Source: Flavobacterium sp. I-STPP5a
Lineage (GTDB): Bacteria > Bacteroidota > Bacteroidia > Flavobacteriales > Flavobacteriaceae
Assembly: GCF_009764685.1 (NCBI RefSeq)
Contig: NZ_VHLM01000021.1
Location: 1-34,939 of the forward strand
Length of the DNA: 34,939 nucleotides
Direction: 5' to 3'
Made by a program: the position numbers and the translations under genes. The notes below the pieces were generated by a model, which had not been told where the DNA came from, ran no database searches, and was given only the letters and a program-made list of their open reading frames with translations. Within the stretch, counting starts at the first letter, position 1. The number at the start of each line of letters is the position of its first letter. Below, piece after piece: positions 25,725 to 31,831 of this stretch.

Positions 25725-26498
25725 TTATGCATTGAAGTGTAATTTAATGGATGTAGTATTAGTAACGATTTTTGCAATAAGTGACAGTATGACTACAATT
25801 TCAAAAAACACAAGCGTATAAAACACAATTATTCTCCATATAAAACCTAACATGGAATACTTTTTATAGGCTGCGTTAAAATAGACCCAAAAAGGAAACA
25901 AAACAATCAAGAAGAAATAAATGATTGTTAAAATACCTAAAAAGGATTTAATTTCCTCAAATACTCTCAAAAGTGAAAACAAGTTGACAAATAAACACAA
26001 AACCAATATTCCCAACAAATTTATTCCTGCAATGATGAAATGTTCCGCTAGGTTGATTTTTAATCTTTTGAAAATCAGAAAAGCATTTATCGCAAATAAC
26101 GGGACTAATCCAAATAGAATTAATTTTACATTATTCGATAAGAAGTTCATTAATTGTATTCCTTCATTTGTATTTTTAGAAACTGATGGCAGATTCAGGT
26201 CATGATAATAATGCACCGTTAGAATATTCAAAGCGATTATTATCAAAGTGAGTGCAAAAACATTGTAGTAGTTTACTCTTTTGCCATTAATGTAATCCAA
26301 AGCTGCTTGCCCAGGTCTTGTAAATGTTTCTTTTAAAGTAAATAAGATTCCTTTTTCTAAATGGAACACACCGTGTATAATATCGTGGGCAAAAAAATGC
26401 TTTAAGGTTATGGCGTGTGTATTGCTTTTTTGACCGCAATTCTGACAATAATTACCAGAAACATCTTGTTCACAGTTTAGGCATTGTTTGTTCTCCAT
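25725..26498 (-). CDS. DUF3667 membrane protein (copy 1)
   Basis: The 257-residue protein begins with a zinc-ribbon (CLNCEQDVSGNYCQNCGQ, residues 5-22) and the DUF3667 core HFFAHDIIHGVFHLEKGILFT, FTRPGQAALDYINGKRVNYYN. Four or five hydrophobic helices follow (about 85-105, 122-148, 155-185, 190-215, 220-248). DUF3667 is a Bacteroidota family of inner-membrane proteins with no assigned role. A second member is 740 bp upstream (27237-27977), sharing the order zinc ribbon, HDFIHGIFH and RPG...GKR. The two are diverged paralogues separated by the repeat tract. Length is normal. Confidence 0.88.
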   Translation of the reverse strand: MENKQCLNCEQDVSGNYCQNCGQKSNTHAITLKHFFAHDIIHGVFHLEKGILFTLKETFTRPGQAALDYINGKRVNYYNVFALTLIIIALNILTVHYYHDLNLPSVSKNTNEGIQLMNFLSNNVKLILFGLVPLFAINAFLIFKRLKINLAEHFIIAGINLLGILVLCLFVNLFSLLRVFEEIKSFLGILTIIYFFLIVLFPFWVYFNAAYKKYSMLGFIWRIIVFYTLVFFEIVVILSLIAKIVTNTTSIKLHFNA

Positions 26499-26571
26499 AG
26501 GTTACTATTTTGCTTTTTAGAATAGGTTATATTTTGTAAGTAAAAGTAATAATTTATTGTCTCTAAATAAA

Positions 26572-26602
26572 AAAGCTTTCAAGAATATTACCTGAAAGCT
26601 TT
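26572..26602 (-). terminator. terminator upstream of DUF3667 copy 1
   Basis: AAAGCTTTCA pairs with TGAAAGCTTT and, on the minus strand, is followed by TTTTTTATTT. It lies 74 bp ahead of the DUF3667 gene, so it would stop transcripts arriving from the repeat tract and the genes further right. Confidence 0.75.
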
Positions 26603-26733
26603 ATTGAAATTATTTCGTGTAGTCTTGAAATAGCGATACATAAAAAGTACTGTTATAGAAAATCATCAACAAAGAGTCCGCTCTACGAAGTCTTCTTTTT
26701 TAGAAAAAATAATATTTGAATTGGGTGCTATGC

Positions 26734-26937
26734 GAATGTCTTTTATTTCGCTTGCTCTGCAGCTCAAGATTTAAAGAACGTTTTTTTTAAACACTTCGAT
26801 CAGCTAGGGGACATTCGCTAGTAGCCTACAGTTTTAAGAATATTTTTTTAATAACACTTCGAGCAGCGGGGTTACATTCGTGCAGCAGCCCAGATGTCTA
26901 AGAACGTTTTTTAGAACACTTCGAGCAGCTGGTCATT
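26734..26937 (+). repeat. repeat tract 1: three degenerate units
   Basis: Three consecutive units of the local repeat family. Each has a tail of the form AAGAACGTTTTTTTTAAA then ACTTCGA(G/T)CAGCTGGG, linked by GGACATTCG...AGCAGCC. Tails are at about 26774-26812, 26836-26870 and 26899-26932. The second and third are more degenerate (AAGAATATTTTTTT; TTTTTTAGAACACTTCG). The left edge shows an inverted, degenerate hairpin half (GCTATGCGAATGTC at 26729). The tract lies between the two DUF3667 genes. Confidence 0.85.
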
Positions 26938-27059
26938 CATTTTCGATTTGTATTTTTTACTTTCACTTTTTTTTTCGAATTATAATTCTGATAATTTTTT
27001 TACGTTTCCGTTGGTAAAATCTAACTTTTACGTTTCGGACGTAAAACTCACGGCTGCGC

Positions 27060-27218
27060 AAATTTTTTAAGAACACTTCGAGTAACTGGGGACATTCGCA
27101 CAGCAGCCTGCAGTTTAAGAACGTTTTTTTAAATACTTCGAGCAGCTGGGGACATTCGAACAGCAGCCTAAAATTTTAAGAACGTTTTTTTTAAATACTT
27201 CGAGCAGCTGGGTTATCG
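27060..27218 (+). repeat. repeat tract 2: tandem ~60-bp units
   Basis: Two and a half units in direct tandem with a period close to 60 bp: ACTTCGAGTAACTGGGGACA, TTCGCACAGCAGCCTGCAGT, TTAAGAACGTTTTTTTAAAT, then the next copy with TTCGAACAGCAGCC. The last tail ends in CAGCTGGGTTA near 27215, 20 bp from the stop of the second DUF3667 gene. Between tracts 1 and 2 (26938-27059) lies a T-rich spacer that includes a small hairpin TTTTACG / CGTAAAA at 27026-27046. Confidence 0.87.
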
Positions 27219-27236
27219 TTAGTGCTTTTTATTTGG

Positions 27237-27977
27237 TTAATTAAAATATTTAAGTCCTATTGTGTTTAAGATATTGTTAGTTATTTGCTTTGCCAATAAA
27301 TACAAAAAAGCAATAATAATTACTCGCATAATTAATTGATATTTTTTCAAACCAAAAACTGAAAAATATTGATAGTAAAAAAATATAACATACAAAAATG
27401 TTAGAGCTACAACAAAATAGTTTACACCTAAAAGAAAATCTTTGTTAGTGGTAAAAATCATAGAACAGAATAGTATAAAACTAATTATTAATGTTCCGCA
27501 TGACATATATAAGTTGAGGACTAGGTTTTCCGTATAATTTTGTTTACTTTTTTTAAAAAACAAATAACTTGTAAAAGATATAAATGGTATGTGAAGAAAT
27601 ATTGTAAATTTTGAATACTCTTTTAATACTTTTAAAAGACCTTCTACTGTTTTTTTATCATCATATAATTCTGAAGCATTTATTTTTGTCCATTTTTTAA
27701 TAAAATAGCCTATTGTCATTAAAAGAATAGTTGTTGCAAAATAGTTGAAGTGCTTTATTCTTTTTCCTTGCACATATTCTCTAATACTGTGTCCTGGTCT
27801 GATAAATAGTTCTTTTATCGTATAAAAAAAGCCTTTGTCAAAATGAAATATTCCGTGAATAAAATCGTGTTGAAAAACGTGCGATAAAGAAAATCTATGA
27901 GTTGATGTTGCTTGGCTACAACTACTACAAAACTTGTCTATAATTTCTTTATTGCAATTTAAGCAGTTGTTTGTCAT
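27237..27977 (-). CDS. DUF3667 membrane protein (copy 2)
   Basis: The 246-residue protein repeats the layout of the gene at 25725-26498: a zinc ribbon (CLNCNKEIIDKFCSSCSQ), then HVFQHDFIHGIFHFDKGFFYT and FIRPGHSIREYVQGKRIKHFN, followed by four to five hydrophobic helices. Similarity is clear over the first 80 residues and looser in the membrane part, so this is an old duplication or two separate acquisitions rather than a recent copy. Both genes are bordered by the local repeats. Function unknown. Confidence 0.88.
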   Translation of the reverse strand: MTNNCLNCNKEIIDKFCSSCSQATSTHRFSLSHVFQHDFIHGIFHFDKGFFYTIKELFIRPGHSIREYVQGKRIKHFNYFATTILLMTIGYFIKKWTKINASELYDDKKTVEGLLKVLKEYSKFTIFLHIPFISFTSYLFFKKSKQNYTENLVLNLYMSCGTLIISFILFCSMIFTTNKDFLLGVNYFVVALTFLYVIFFYYQYFSVFGLKKYQLIMRVIIIAFLYLLAKQITNNILNTIGLKYFN

Positions 27978-28043
27978 TGGTCAGTTGTAATATTTTGTCA
28001 ATATATGCTTTCTTTTTTACTATTGCGTCTGCGATGGTATTAC

Positions 28044-28172
28044 TCGCTCTGCAGCTCAAGATTTAAAGGTCGTTTATTTTAAATAATTCGATCAGCTTGG
28101 GTGCGAAGTCAGAGACATTCGAACAGCAGCCTAAAATTTTAAGAACGTTTTTTTTAAATACTTTGAGCAGCT
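28044..28172 (+). repeat. repeat tract 3
   Basis: Starts with a variant half unit (CTCTGCAGCTCAAGATTTAAA, the same start as in tract 1 near 26755) and a degenerate tail with ATTCGATCAGCTTGG. A full unit follows: GGTGCGAAGTCAGAGACATTCG with a mutated right hairpin arm (TTCGAAC), AGCAGCCTAAAATTTTAAG, AACGTTTTTTTTAAATAC, TTTGAGCAGCTG. It lies between DUF3667 copy 2 and the His-rich membrane protein. Confidence 0.87.
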
Positions 28173-28185
28173 GTGTGTTTTTTTA

Positions 28186-28896
28186 TTAGTGTAATTTGTA
28201 TTCTTTAGTAATTATTTCTCTAACCTCTTTTCCTTTTTCATTTAATGTAATCAAGCGTTTGTGTAAACTTACTAGGTTAATCCTCCAAAAAAACCTACTT
28301 GAGTAAGCTTCATTTAATAAATTTTTCCCGCTTTCAGTGATAGGAATAGCCGCAGAATTTTCGTTTTGGAGTTTTATTAAATCAAAAAACTGACCATATA
28401 AAGTATTGTTTGAAGCAATCGTATTCATATTAGTTTGTGTAATATACAGTAATCTTACAGCTTGGTCATATTCCATAATTTTATCAGAAACTTTTTTGTT
28501 TCTAATAATTCTTAAAGAACCACTACTTTTTAGTTGTTGAATTGTTCGATCATTCTGAACAAAATCGGGAAATCCAAGAGTGGATAACCATAATTTATTA
28601 GCCTTATTTGAATTTTCTTGGATGTTTTTTGAAGTTATTTCTTTTAATAAACTATTTATTAAAGTTATTCTATTTCTTAAATCGATTTGTAAATTTTCAG
28701 TCTGCTTAACATCAGCAGAAATATCTTCAACGATAGAATGAATATACTCCTCCTCTCTATGATTTTCTATCATAACTTCAAGTCTCCATTCTGCGAGAAA
28801 TCCGCAAAAAACAGCAAAAAATAACATTAAAAATTCTCGGATATAAGATTTCCAAGTTTTTTTTCCTTCATGATGTCCATGGTGATGTACTTCCAT
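28186..28896 (-). CDS. His-rich single-pass membrane protein, unknown
   Basis: The 236-residue product starts MEVHHHGHHEGKKTWKSY, a cluster of histidines ahead of one hydrophobic segment (FLMLFFAVFCGFLAEW, about residues 22-40). The rest is charged and helical with coiled-coil character (EDISADVKQTENLQIDLRNRI) and a DRTIQQLKSSGSLRIIRN motif. This type is common in Flavobacteriaceae but has no assigned function; metal binding by the histidines is a guess. The stop is 14 bp from repeat tract 3. Confidence 0.8.
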   Translation of the reverse strand: MEVHHHGHHEGKKTWKSYIREFLMLFFAVFCGFLAEWRLEVMIENHREEEYIHSIVEDISADVKQTENLQIDLRNRITLINSLLKEITSKNIQENSNKANKLWLSTLGFPDFVQNDRTIQQLKSSGSLRIIRNKKVSDKIMEYDQAVRLLYITQTNMNTIASNNTLYGQFFDLIKLQNENSAAIPITESGKNLLNEAYSSRFFWRINLVSLHKRLITLNEKGKEVREIITKEYKLH

Positions 28897-28971
28897 ATAG
28901 TATTATACTTTAAATAAGTTTTTTAAATTAAAATTTTGTTTTGAAAACGTTCTGTCAATAAGAATTGTTGG

Positions 28972-29172
28972 TTAAACATCTTTTTCAAAATACAAAAAAA
29001 TATAAATTGCTAATCCAAAATTTGTTGAATTTGTGGTAGTCAATTTGTATCCATTTTTAGAATATTCATTAAGTTTTTCTTGAATTTCTTGTTTGGATTT
29101 TTTTGCAATGTGATTTTTATCAAAAGAAAATTTTGAATAATAAATTAAGGTTTCTACTTTATAGTCTTTCAT
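28972..29172 (-). CDS. small DUF4177-like protein
   Basis: The 66-residue product (MKDYKVETLIYYSKFSF...) has the short strand-helix-strand form of DUF4177: an N-terminal YKVETL strand, a helix with QEIQEKLNEYSKNGYKLTTTNS, and a final strand IYIFLYFEK. The NGYKL / GWELV-type motif is typical. Function unknown. It lies 75 bp upstream of the His-rich protein gene on the same strand and may share a transcript with it. Confidence 0.6.
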   Translation of the reverse strand: MKDYKVETLIYYSKFSFDKNHIAKKSKQEIQEKLNEYSKNGYKLTTTNSTNFGLAIYIFLYFEKDV

Positions 29173-29390
29173 TTTTTTGTGATTCTAGTTTTTTAAAATT
29201 ATTTCCAACTCGTAAATAAGCGCAATAATACCTCCCAAAACCACCCAATCTAGCGGGATTGCAGTAGTTTCATTTTGTCTTGTTCTTTTTTCAAATATAC
29301 TAAAATACTCTTACAAAATGGATTTTCTAAAAACGAGTTTTTTAGAAATTTTATGATAAAACTAACGTTGATAACAGCGAAAATTCTTCG

Positions 29391-29492
29391 CGGCGGTTTG
29401 TTGTCTATTGTAGTTGGTGCGAAGTCAGAGACATTCGCACAGCAGCCTCGAATTATATGAACGTTTTTTTTAAACACTTCGATCAGCTGGGA
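29391..29492 (+). repeat. repeat copy with GTAG and intact hairpin
   Basis: One full unit. It begins GTTTGTTGTCTATTGTAG; the hairpin GTGCGAA-GTCAGAGACA-TTCGCAC is at 29417-29440, then AGCAGCC, a variable A/T part, AACGTTTTTTTTAAACAC and TTCGATCAGCTGGG. The tetranucleotide GTAG (29410-29413) sits 3 bases before the hairpin. Inside the loop GTC can pair with GAC with one bulged A. Confidence 0.88.
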
Positions 29493-29523
29493 GCCGTCTA
29501 ATCGATTAGCAGATGGCTTTTTT
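29492..29523 (+). terminator. plus-strand hairpin beside parE copy 1
   Basis: AGCCGTCT pairs with AGATGGCT (one G-T pair) around a loop containing the palindrome CTAATCGATTAG, followed by six T on the plus strand. It lies at the 3' end of parE but points the other way, so it would block rightward transcription into the antisense of the toxin operon. Confidence 0.65.
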
Positions 29524-29525
29524 AT

Positions 29526-29825
29526 TTATTCCGCTAATCGGTTTTCAATATTCATTCTTTCGTGTAAAATTCTAACGACTTCAATTTCATTTGCTTTGTC
29601 TTTTTTAAAGAAAATTAAATGTGATTTTACTTTTGAGTAGCTATATGATTTTCTAATTTTCCCACAGTCACGAGCCATATCTAAATTATCGACGATATAT
29701 TCAATTTCGTCAATGATTAAGTTATAATATCGATCTGCTTGTTCAACAGACCAATTTTCGGCCGTATAAATCCAAATGTTATTAATGTCTTCTAATGCCT
29801 TTTCACTAATTATATACTCTGGCAT
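29526..29825 (-). CDS. parE: ParE-family toxin (copy 1)
   Basis: The 99-residue protein has the RelE/ParE fold pattern: MPEYIISEKALEDINNIWIY, TAENWSVEQADRYYNLI, then RDCGKIRKSYSYSKVKSHLIFF and a C-terminal strand EIEVVRILHERM. ParE toxins inhibit DNA gyrase or, in related families, cleave mRNA; the target here is unknown. Its ATG overlaps the parD stop as TAATG at 29825, so translation is coupled to the antitoxin. It differs from copy 2 by one residue (Glu3 against Ala3). Confidence 0.92.
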   Translation of the reverse strand: MPEYIISEKALEDINNIWIYTAENWSVEQADRYYNLIIDEIEYIVDNLDMARDCGKIRKSYSYSKVKSHLIFFKKDKANEIEVVRILHERMNIENRLAE

Positions 29826-30070
29826 TATTTTTGAAAATTAGCTTTGAGCATTTCGAGATTTTTATTGCGATCAAAATCTCTGATTTTACTACTCTTTTCA
29901 CCAATTTTTAGTTCATTGATTAGAGATTTTGTTTTAATTTCTTCTTGCTCAAAAGCTCTTAAAGCAGTTCTAACAACTTCACTTACTGAACTATATTTTC
30001 CTGTAGAAATTTGTTCATTGATAAAGTTTTCAAAATAGTCTCCTAATAATATTGATGTATTTCGTGCCAT
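29825..30070 (-). CDS. parD: ParD-family antitoxin (copy 1)
   Basis: From ATG 30070 the product has 81 residues: MARNTSILLGDYFENFINEQ, then STGKYSSVSEVVRTALRAFE, the ribbon-helix-helix part of ParD, and a flexible charged tail (GEKSSKIRDFDRNKNLEML) that would wrap the toxin. A longer in-frame ATG at 30136 was rejected because it lies upstream of the -7 box and operator. The protein should neutralise ParE and repress its own operon through the palindrome at 30090-30106. It differs from copy 2 at two positions (Ala/Val and Ser/Arg). Confidence 0.92.
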   Translation of the reverse strand: MARNTSILLGDYFENFINEQISTGKYSSVSEVVRTALRAFEQEEIKTKSLINELKIGEKSSKIRDFDRNKNLEMLKANFQK

Positions 30071-30084
30071 AATTTTTATTTTAT

Positions 30085-30106
30085 CAAAGATACCAATAAT
30101 TGGTAT
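30085..30106 (-). promoter_or_regulatory. parDE copy 1 promoter (-7 box) with overlapping operator
   Basis: On the minus strand TATCTTTG (plus 30085-30092) is a perfect TAnnTTTG -7 box, 15 bp before the parD ATG. It overlaps a perfect 17-bp palindrome ATACCAATAATTGGTAT (30090-30106). The overlap is what an autoregulated ribbon-helix-helix repressor would use. No -33 TTTG was seen. Confidence 0.75.
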
Positions 30107-30150
30107 TAAATTGAATTTTTTTCGATTTTTGCGCAAAAGTTACTGCTAAC

Positions 30151-30328
30151 TAGCTGCTACGCCAATGTCCTTGACTTCGCATCCCAATTTTAGCTTATAG
30201 CCACTCACATTCGCACAGCAGCCTACAGTTTGTAAGAACTTTTTTCAAACACTTCGAGCAGCTGGGACATTCGCACAGCAGTCTGCAGTTTGTAAGAACG
30301 TTTTTTTTAAACACTTCGATCAGCTGGG
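30151..30328 (+). repeat. repeat tract 4 between the parDE copies
   Basis: Begins with an inverted, degenerate hairpin half (AGCTGCTACGCCAATGTCC...TGACTTCGCATCCC, 30151-30185). Two direct units follow: CACATTCGCACAGCAGCC / AAGAACTTTTTTC / ACTTCGAGCAGCTGGG, then GACATTCGCACAGCAGTC / AAGAACGTTTTTTTTAAA / ACTTCGATCAGCTGGG. The second tail runs straight into parDE copy 2. Confidence 0.86.
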
Positions 30329-30360
30329 AGCCGTCTAATCGATTAGCAGATGGCTTTTTT
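30329..30360 (+). terminator. plus-strand hairpin beside parE copy 2
   Basis: Same hairpin as at 29492-29523 (AGCCGTCT / AGATGGCT, T run), shifted by 837 bp. Confidence 0.65.
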
Positions 30361-30362
30361 AT

Positions 30363-30662
30363 TTATTCCGCTAATCGGTTTTCAATATTCATTCTTTCGT
30401 GTAAAATTCTAACGACTTCAATTTCATTTGCTTTGTCTTTTTTAAAGAAAATTAAATGTGATTTTACTTTTGAGTAGCTATATGATTTTCTAATTTTCCC
30501 ACAGTCACGAGCCATATCTAAATTATCGACGATATATTCAATTTCGTCAATGATTAAGTTATAATATCGATCTGCTTGTTCAACAGACCAATTTTCGGCC
30601 GTATAAATCCAAATGTTATTAATGTCTTCTAATGCCTTTTCACTAATTATATACGCTGGCAT
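30363..30662 (-). CDS. parE: ParE-family toxin (copy 2)
   Basis: A 99-residue near-identical copy of the toxin at 29526-29825; only residue 3 differs (MPAYII instead of MPEYII). All ParE motifs are kept, and the TAATG overlap with parD is retained, so this copy should also be functional. Having two near-identical pairs means each antitoxin probably neutralises both toxins, so either pair could be lost without harm; the copies are presumably recent. Confidence 0.92.
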   Translation of the reverse strand: MPAYIISEKALEDINNIWIYTAENWSVEQADRYYNLIIDEIEYIVDNLDMARDCGKIRKSYSYSKVKSHLIFFKKDKANEIEVVRILHERMNIENRLAE

Positions 30663-30907
30663 TATTTTTGAAAATTAGCTTTGAGCATTTCAAGATTTTT
30701 ATTGCGATCAAAATCTCTGATTTTCCTACTCTTTTCACCAATTTTTAGTTCATTGATTAGAGATTTTGTTTTAATTTCTTCTTGCTCAAAAACTCTTAAA
30801 GCAGTTCTAACAACTTCACTTACTGAACTATATTTTCCTGTAGAAATTTGTTCGTTGATAAAGTTTTCAAAATAGTCTCCTAATAATATTGATGTATTTC
30901 GTGCCAT
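30662..30907 (-). CDS. parD: ParD-family antitoxin (copy 2)
   Basis: From ATG 30907 the product has 81 residues and differs from copy 1 at two positions (TALRVFE and GEKSRKI). The ribbon-helix-helix part is identical up to TALR. The upstream leader keeps the same -7 box and operator, so the two operons should be co-repressed. Confidence 0.92.
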   Translation of the reverse strand: MARNTSILLGDYFENFINEQISTGKYSSVSEVVRTALRVFEQEEIKTKSLINELKIGEKSRKIRDFDRNKNLEMLKANFQK

Positions 30908-30921
30908 AATTTTTATTTTAT

Positions 30922-30943
30922 CAAAGATACCAATAATTGGTAT
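30922..30943 (-). promoter_or_regulatory. parDE copy 2 promoter with overlapping operator
   Basis: Same arrangement as copy 1: -7 box TATCTTTG on the minus strand (plus 30922-30929) overlapping the palindrome ATACCAATAATTGGTAT at 30927-30943. The operator is unchanged between copies although bases just upstream differ. Confidence 0.75.
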
Positions 30944-31025
30944 TAATTTCAATTTTTTTCGATTTTTGCGCAAAAGTTACTGCTAATGTTCTCGCGCTAC
31001 AGCGGGGGTGTCATCAGGACTGAGT

Positions 31026-31054
31026 GCTGTGCGAATGTCTCTGACTTCGCACCC
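31026..31054 (-). repeat. left inverted REP-like hairpin of the RAYT locus
   Basis: On the plus strand GCTGTGCGAATGTC followed by TCTGACTTCGCACCC; the stem GTGCGAA / TTCGCAC spans 31029-31052 with a 10-base loop. All 29 bases are the exact reverse complement of 31750-31778, on the other side of the transposase gene. In its own orientation it is preceded by GGAA-TGG. Confidence 0.92.
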
Positions 31055-31084
31055 ATTCCTATATGTCGTTTTAATTTATCAAAC

Positions 31085-31684
31085 TCAATATTCATTGTAT
31101 TTGGTAAAATTATTCAAATTCAGAACATCAATAATGGGAGTGTCTGCTTTTTCTATTTTCAATAATCCTGAATCGGAAACATAATTACTGGCACTGGAAT
31201 AAACATAATGAGAAGCTTTCTCGACAATACCAGCCCTAACGGGATTCAGGTGAATATAATCTAGCTTTATCCACATAAATTTGTTGCTATACACTTCTTC
31301 TGGATGATTGCCATATTGCCAAAACTGATAATTTTTGTTTCTGGAATGACTTTCGGTTTCCAATTTAAAGCGTTCCAACATCCAATCTCTTCTGCTTTCA
31401 GGGCTATTTTGAATTTTTTCTAAAATTGATTTGGCTGTAAATTTTTTGAAATCTCTAATTAAGTCAGATAGTGTTGCTTCTTGTGATTGTATTATCATGT
31501 GGATATGATTACTCATTATAACATATCCGTACAAAATCATTCCTTTATTTTGGATGCAATAATCTAAACTTTCAATTATTACATCTTTATAAGTTTGTCT
31601 TGTAAAAACATCAATCCAATCTACAACAGTGATAGTTATAAAATGCGGTAAAGTTTGGTCTCTAATTTTATATCCTTCTGACAT
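31085..31684 (-). CDS. rayT: REP-associated tyrosine transposase (RAYT, Y1 HUH family)
   Basis: The 199-residue protein belongs to the Y1_Tnp family related to IS200/IS605 TnpA. The HUH motif is H60-I-H62 in YVIMSNHIHMIIQS, a strand ITITVVDW opens the fold, and FWQYGNHPEEVYSN then LDYIHLNPVRAGIVEKA, with YSSASNY, follow as in RAYTs. The nucleophile tyrosine is probably Tyr143 in DYIHLNP, but this is not certain. RAYTs cut single-stranded REP hairpins and are thought to have spread REP elements without moving themselves. No IS200/IS605 ends or TnpB gene are present; instead the gene is flanked by inverted copies of the local repeat hairpin. Full length, no lesions. Confidence 0.93.
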   Translation of the reverse strand: MSEGYKIRDQTLPHFITITVVDWIDVFTRQTYKDVIIESLDYCIQNKGMILYGYVIMSNHIHMIIQSQEATLSDLIRDFKKFTAKSILEKIQNSPESRRDWMLERFKLETESHSRNKNYQFWQYGNHPEEVYSNKFMWIKLDYIHLNPVRAGIVEKASHYVYSSASNYVSDSGLLKIEKADTPIIDVLNLNNFTKYNEY

Positions 31685-31744
31685 TGCTTTTTATCAAATG
31701 TAATTATTTATCGTGTAATTAAAAACTGGGGTTTGTTGCCTATT

Positions 31745-31830
31745 GGAGTGGGTGCGAAGTCAGAGACATTCGCACAGCAGCCCAAAATTTTAAGAACGTT
31801 TTTTTTTTAAATACTTCGAGCAGCTGGGGA
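31745..31830 (+). repeat. right REP-like unit of the RAYT locus with GGAG
   Basis: Full unit: GGAG at 31745-31748, three bases (TGG), hairpin GTGCGAA-N10-TTCGCAC at 31752-31775, AGCAGCCC, AAAATTTTAAGAACG, T run, AAATACTTCGAGCAGCTGGGG. The segment 31732-31748 resembles the flank of the copy at 29391. Its 3' edge abuts the truncated IS4 transposase. Confidence 0.9.
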
Positions 31831-31831
31831 A

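Larger units (their letters stand above)
29459..30986. repeat. tandem duplication of the parDE unit (period 837 bp)
   Basis: Copy 1 (29459-30149) and copy 2 (30296-30986) are 691 bp long and almost identical; both include the repeat tail (GAACGTTTTTTTTAAACAC), the plus-strand hairpin, parE, parD and the promoter, and end at TTACTGCTAA. The 146 bp between them hold repeat units. The left edge falls inside the repeat family, which points to recombination between repeats as the cause. Confidence 0.9.

Noticed and set aside
27060..27218. CRISPR-like array of repeats
   Set aside because: The units are directly abutting, near 60 bp, degenerate in the middle, without unique spacers of constant size, and no cas gene is near. 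They fit a REP-like tandem better.
29250..29477. Frames on both strands (29250-29477 minus and 29275-29460 plus) read through the repeat
   Set aside because: They are mostly repeat sequence (residues such as GCCANVSDFAPT on one strand and GAKSETFAQQP on the other), which is shared with non-coding copies; no domain or start context supports them.
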